Assembly: GCA_948919095.1 (NCBI GenBank)
Contig: CAQYCU010000070.1
Span: forward strand, 1 to 7,161
Source of the DNA: an uncultured Clostridia bacterium
GTDB taxonomy: Bacteria > Bacillota > Clostridia > TANB77 > CAG-508
Length of the DNA stretch: 7,161 nucleotides
Direction: 5' to 3'
Below are positions 4,459-7,161 of this stretch, in pieces. The notes under the pieces are model-generated. The model had not been told where the DNA came from. It saw only the letters and a program-made list of their open reading frames with translations, and made no database searches. How positions within the stretch are numbered: the stretch's first letter is position 1; the number at the start of each line of letters is the position of its first letter. The translations under genes and the position numbers were made by a program.

Positions 4459-4824
4459 ATGAAAAACCAAAACTTTATTACAGATGAAAAAATAAAAAAG
4501 ATTCTTTTAAATAGCATTTATGAAAAGGCTATGAACGACACATTAAATAGTGATGTTAATATTAATCACTTAGAAAATTTATTTACAAATGAAACATATT
4601 ATTCAGCTATGAAAATAGTTCCATTGCTAGAAAGGAAGGTTTTATATTTATCATACATTGAGAATTACAAGCTAAATGAAATATGTAGAATACTAAAATT
4701 ACAGAAGAACGAGGTAATTAAATTAAGAGCAAAAGGAATTATGCACTTTAGATCAAACCTTGCTACCTTATATAAAGCACAAAATTTACAGAAGGGGGCA
4801 AGAAACAATGAAAAAAAGATTTAA
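4459..4824 (+). CDS. Small sigma-70 region 4-like protein
   Basis: The 121-residue protein has, at about residues 57-103, the pattern of a sigma region 4 helix-turn-helix: LERKVLYLSYIENYKLNEIC followed by RILKLQKNEVIKLRAKGIM. No region 2 is present, so it cannot bind the -10 and core polymerase as a full sigma factor. It resembles the small sigma-like regulators of Tn916-type elements (such as Tn916 ORF7), which control element gene expression. GGAG at 4445-4448 lies 10 bases before the ATG. Its end overlaps the next gene by 17 bases, so the two are translated from one transcript, and it heads the operon leading to xis and int. Confidence 0.75.
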   Translation: MKNQNFITDEKIKKILLNSIYEKAMNDTLNSDVNINHLENLFTNETYYSAMKIVPLLERKVLYLSYIENYKLNEICRILKLQKNEVIKLRAKGIMHFRSNLATLYKAQNLQKGARNNEKKI

Positions 4825-5413
4825 TAATAAACTATACAAAAAAGCAAAAGTCATTAAAGACAATCACTTACAACTTAGAGTATTATATAAAAAAGTTGGA
4901 CAAACTCCACAAGTTAAATTTGTAAGTGATATTGAGAATTTTAAGAGGGCTATTGTATTAGAAAAGTTAGACATTATTCCATATAAGCACGTATTTATTA
5001 TTTGCAATAATCAAGAGTACAAAAAGCAAATGCCAATTAACGTATTTTTTAGTTTATATCATATTGCTGGAGATTTAATAGTAGTCGACATTGATAAAAG
5101 TAAACGAGAATTTAAAAGTTTAACACAAGACCAATTATTGTACTATTCAAAAGATTTACTTGTCAAAGAACCAAATAAAATTCAAAGTAGTAATAATATT
5201 AAAACAACTAAAGAGATTAATAATACACACTATGAACGTGATATTGAAACTGATAATTTTAAAATGTCAAAAATTAACTGTAACATAAACACTTCAAAAA
5301 TAAAACAAGTTGATTTTACCAAAACTATTTTAAATATTTTAATTGAAATTGAAATGCTTTTAGCAAATTTATTAAAGAATATAAGAAATGGAGATAATAA
5401 AGACAATGAATAA
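4808..5413 (+). CDS. DUF3846-like protein of unknown function
   Basis: The 201-residue protein has a recognisable order at residues 22-118. A short strand (LRVLYKKVGQTPQ) is followed by a helix, the VFIICNNQEYKKQMPIN segment, IAGDLIVVDID and the closing FKSLTQDQLLYYSK. This is the layout of DUF3846 proteins, which are frequent on Firmicute plasmids and conjugative elements and have no settled function. From about residue 119 it becomes a polar, low-complexity tail ending in an amphipathic helix (about 174-193). I chose the ATG at 4808 because AAGGGGG (4792-4798) lies 9 bases upstream; the frame itself opens at 4760, inside the sigma-like gene. It overlaps the genes on both sides, which indicates translational coupling in the integrase operon. 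Confidence 0.65.
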   Translation: MKKRFNNKLYKKAKVIKDNHLQLRVLYKKVGQTPQVKFVSDIENFKRAIVLEKLDIIPYKHVFIICNNQEYKKQMPINVFFSLYHIAGDLIVVDIDKSKREFKSLTQDQLLYYSKDLLVKEPNKIQSSNNIKTTKEINNTHYERDIETDNFKMSKINCNINTSKIKQVDFTKTILNILIEIEMLLANLLKNIRNGDNKDNE

Positions 5414-5690
5414 TGAAAATGTAAAAATAATTGATACTAAGGAAAAATTGAATAATATAACTATAACTTTTGACAATACACAAGAAAAAATGTTATTAGA
5501 CTGTATTAGAAGAGTACAAAACCCATTTATTAATATTACAGTTCAAGATGTAGCAAGAGATTTACAAGTTGGAGAAAATATGGCTTATGAAATTTTTAGG
5601 AGAGAGGACTTCCCATCTGTAAATATTGGTCGTAAATGGAAAATATCCTTAATATCATACTTACTATGGAAAACACAAAAAAGAGTTTAG
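5406..5690 (+). CDS. xis: Excisionase-like winged-helix DNA-binding protein
   Basis: The 94-residue protein ends in a MerR/AlpA-like DNA-binding domain. ITVQDVARDLQVGENMAYEI (44-63) forms the helix-turn-helix, and FPSVNIGRKWKIS (69-81) the wing, as in Tn916-type Xis. Excisionases bend DNA at the attachment sites and turn the integrase towards excision. It lies 18 bases before int, the usual arrangement, and overlaps the preceding stop by 8 bases. GGAGAT (5390-5395) precedes the ATG at 5406 at a slightly long spacing. An in-frame ATG at 5388 has no good ribosome binding site and would add six residues. The N-terminal 40 residues are unlike known Xis proteins and make it longer than Tn916 Xis. 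Confidence 0.8.
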   Translation: MNNENVKIIDTKEKLNNITITFDNTQEKMLLDCIRRVQNPFINITVQDVARDLQVGENMAYEIFRREDFPSVNIGRKWKISLISYLLWKTQKRV

Positions 5691-5708
5691 AAAGGTTGGT
5701 GATATAAT

Positions 5709-6881
5709 ATGGGAAGAAAAAAAGGCAATACACTTAGAGCATACTACAATAAAGCAAGAAATAATTGGTTTGTACCATTTCCTATTAAAGACTCTAATAC
5801 CAGGCAAGAAAAAATACATAAACAATATTTCAACACATTAGAAGAGGCTAATAACGAAATAAAGCTATTTGAATATAAAAAAGGAAATGAAATATATATT
5901 GAGAATAATAGTATTCCATTGAATAAGTTGATGGAATTTATTAATGAAAGAAAATTTAAAAGTGGAAAAGAAGAAGTTGGGCAATATGAAAAGAACAAGA
6001 GATTCATTGAGAGAATTACAGAAGATGGAATTGGTATTAAAGATGTTGCGGACATAACACAAACAGAATTGGAGGATTTTATTAACTCATTAACTAATTA
6101 TTCAGACTCATATATTGGACAATGGGTTGCACAATTTAGACAAGCTTTTGAATATGCAGAAAAAAAGAAATTTATTAAGATAAATCCATTAATTGATATA
6201 GAGAAACCTAAAAGTACAAAAGAAACTAAAAAAGTAAGACCGCTAGAGGAAGAGGAGCAAGAAAAGTTAACGAAGTATTTAATGCAAAAATCTATAATAG
6301 AGGAACCATATAAAAATGCTTTTTTGATACAAATGTATATGGGGTTAAGAATTGGAGAAGTACTAGCACTAAAGAGAGAAGATATTGATTTTAAAGAGAA
6401 TGTTATACATATTAAAAGAACATTGAAAAGAGCTGAAAAAGGTAGATTTTATCTTGGAAATACAACTAAAACACCAGCGGGAGTAAGAGATATACCTATT
6501 CCAAAAAAAATAAGTAAATATGTTAAAGAACAATTTGATAATTCTATCGAAAATAATAACAAAAATAATTTATTATTTTTAAATGAAAATAAAAATTTAG
6601 TAAGTCCAAGAAATGCTAATGTGGTATTAAAAAGAATTGTAATAAATACATTGGGAGTATTTGATATAACTACACACTCACTTAGACACACATTTGGAAC
6701 TAGATGTATTGAGGCGGGGATGTCGTCGGTTGTTGTACAAAGACTCATGGGACATGAAAAATTGGAAACTACAATGGATATTTATGTTGGAGTATTAGAC
6801 AAATTTAAAATTAAAGAATTACAAAAATTAAATTATTTTTATGAAGATGATAAAAATTTAAAAGATGAACACGAAAGATAA
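5709..6881 (+). CDS. int: Tyrosine-type integrase (Tn916-like)
   Basis: This recombinase inserts and excises the element by strand exchange at att sites. The 390-residue protein has an N-terminal arm-binding region (about 8-60), a SAM-like core-binding domain (about 68-160) and a catalytic domain (about 180-370). The catalytic set is complete: R214 in GLRIGEVLAL, K254 in the TTKTPAGVRDIPI hairpin, H323 and R326 in THSLRHTF, H349 in LMGHE, and the nucleophile Y359 in TTMDIYVGV. The length and the arm domain match Tn916-family integrases, so it is likely to use arm sites as well as core sites. The start has a weak GGTGAT ribosome binding site. It is the last gene of its operon and points towards the tRNA-Ser gene, its presumed target. 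The gene appears intact. Confidence 0.95.
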   Translation: MGRKKGNTLRAYYNKARNNWFVPFPIKDSNTRQEKIHKQYFNTLEEANNEIKLFEYKKGNEIYIENNSIPLNKLMEFINERKFKSGKEEVGQYEKNKRFIERITEDGIGIKDVADITQTELEDFINSLTNYSDSYIGQWVAQFRQAFEYAEKKKFIKINPLIDIEKPKSTKETKKVRPLEEEEQEKLTKYLMQKSIIEEPYKNAFLIQMYMGLRIGEVLALKREDIDFKENVIHIKRTLKRAEKGRFYLGNTTKTPAGVRDIPIPKKISKYVKEQFDNSIENNNKNNLLFLNENKNLVSPRNANVVLKRIVINTLGVFDITTHSLRHTFGTRCIEAGMSSVVVQRLMGHEKLETTMDIYVGVLDKFKIKELQKLNYFYEDDKNLKDEHER

Positions 6882-6888
6882 AAAATAC

Positions 6889-6928
6889 TTTTCTACAAAG
6901 TTCCATTTGTAGAAAAATTGTAGAAAAG
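6889..6928. repeat. Inverted and direct repeats after int (possible arm sites)
   Basis: TTTTCTACAAA (6889-6899) is the exact inverse of TTTGTAGAAAA (6906-6916), with a 6-base spacer. A third partial copy, TTGTAGAAAAG, follows at 6918-6928. Short repeats between int and att are typical places for the N-terminal domain of a Tn916-like integrase to bind. The perfect 11-base stem could also be a hairpin at the end of the int transcript, but no T-run follows on the plus strand. From 6929 to 7017 I see nothing else. Confidence 0.45.
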
Positions 6929-7017
6929 AATAGATAAAAAAACACATAAAATTATAAAAATACATACAATGACATATAATGGAAAAACACAGGAAAGTAT
7001 TGAGGGAGAATGGATAC

Positions 7018-7055
7018 AAAAAATGTGCAGAAAGTTACAAAATAACTTTTTGCAC
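7018..7055 (-). terminator. Terminator of the tRNA-Ser gene
   Basis: On the minus strand a 12-position stem (7044-7055 with 7025-7036) has one C-A mismatch, a 7-base loop, and is followed by a T-run (7018-7023 read in reverse). It begins 8 bases after the encoded CCA end of the tRNA. Confidence 0.75.
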
Positions 7056-7062
7056 ACCAAAA

Positions 7063-7155
7063 TGGCGTAGGTGAGAGGATTTGAACCTCCGCGGCCCTAA
7101 AACGAACCCTACAAGTTTAGCAAACTCGCCCCTTCAACCACTTGGGTACACCTAC
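7063..7155 (-). tRNA. tRNA-Ser (anticodon GCU), with encoded CCA
   Basis: The acceptor stem GTAGGTG/CACCTAC pairs at all 7 positions, followed by G and an encoded CCA (7063-7065 on the plus strand). The anticodon loop TTGCTAA gives GCU, which reads the serine codons AGC and AGU. The long variable arm marks a class II tRNA, as expected for serine. The T arm GGAGG/CCTCT with loop TTCAAAT is complete, with one G-U pair. The 3' end faces the integrase gene, making the 3' half of this tRNA the presumed attachment site; the tRNA remains intact after insertion. Confidence 0.95.
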
Positions 7156-7161
7156 ATATTA

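Larger units (their letters stand above)
1..7062. mobile_element. Integrative and mobilizable element (left end not seen), at tRNA-Ser
   Basis: The block carries a MobV relaxase at one side and a Tn916-like xis-int pair at the other, with regulatory genes between them and no type IV secretion, coupling-protein or replication gene. This content fits an integrative and mobilizable element that borrows a helper's conjugation machinery. The integrase gene lies about 180 bases from the 3' end of a tRNA-Ser gene, the usual position for an element inserted at a tRNA 3' end. The right boundary is inferred to lie in or just outside the tRNA 3' end. I found no second copy of the tRNA 3' sequence in the window, so the left end is placed at base 1 only because the window stops there. 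Confidence 0.65.

Noticed and set aside
5744..6748. Several minus-strand open frames inside int
   Set aside because: They are antisense shadows of the intact integrase, hydrophobic from AT-rich codons, with no start signals.
6979..7074. 31-residue plus-strand frame after int
   Set aside because: It has no good ribosome binding site and runs through the tRNA terminator into the tRNA gene.

Overview
The window is strongly AT-rich. It has Gram-positive ribosome binding sites, a tRNA-Ser(GCU) gene with an encoded CCA end, and a Spo0A-type DNA-binding domain. Together these point to a low-GC, probably spore-forming Clostridia-type Firmicute; I cannot name the genus. Almost all of the window looks like one small integrative and mobilizable element (IME) lying against the 3' end of the chromosomal tRNA-Ser gene at 7063-7155 (minus strand). 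The other element end and its att copy are not visible, so the left boundary lies at or beyond base 1.

Layout from left to right. (1) A MobV-family relaxase (145-1107) is the only mobilization gene, and it ends in a bidirectional terminator. (2) An accessory and regulatory block at 1195-3165 holds a membrane-anchored extracellular DUF4352-like protein (minus), a small ribbon-helix-helix (RHH) protein (plus), a second protein made of two fused RHH domains (plus), and an XRE-type repressor (minus). Closely related dyad-symmetric sites sit just upstream of both RHH genes, and the first also overlaps the probable promoter of the DUF4352-like gene. (3) At 3301-3684, divergent from the XRE gene, is a stretch with no credible protein gene but with a very good promoter, many stem-loops, two long-range loop pairings and a terminator. 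I read it as a structured non-coding RNA of about 380 nt that I cannot assign to a family. (4) A free-standing Spo0A C-terminal-like DNA-binding protein (3878-4258) is closed by a very strong terminator. (5) A compact operon at 4459-6881 encodes a sigma-region-4-like protein, a DUF3846-like protein, an excisionase-like protein and a tyrosine integrase with its full R-K-H-R-H-Y set. (6) After the integrase come short repeats that could be integrase arm sites or a hairpin, then the tRNA terminator and the tRNA.

How the parts fit together: integrase and excisionase would move the element in and out of the tRNA-Ser site, and MobV would nick it for transfer using another element's conjugation machinery, since no type IV secretion or replication gene is present. 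The XRE, RHH, Spo0A_C-like and sigma-like proteins form an unusually heavy regulatory load for so small an element. The structured RNA between the XRE and Spo0A_C-like genes is the best candidate for something undescribed.
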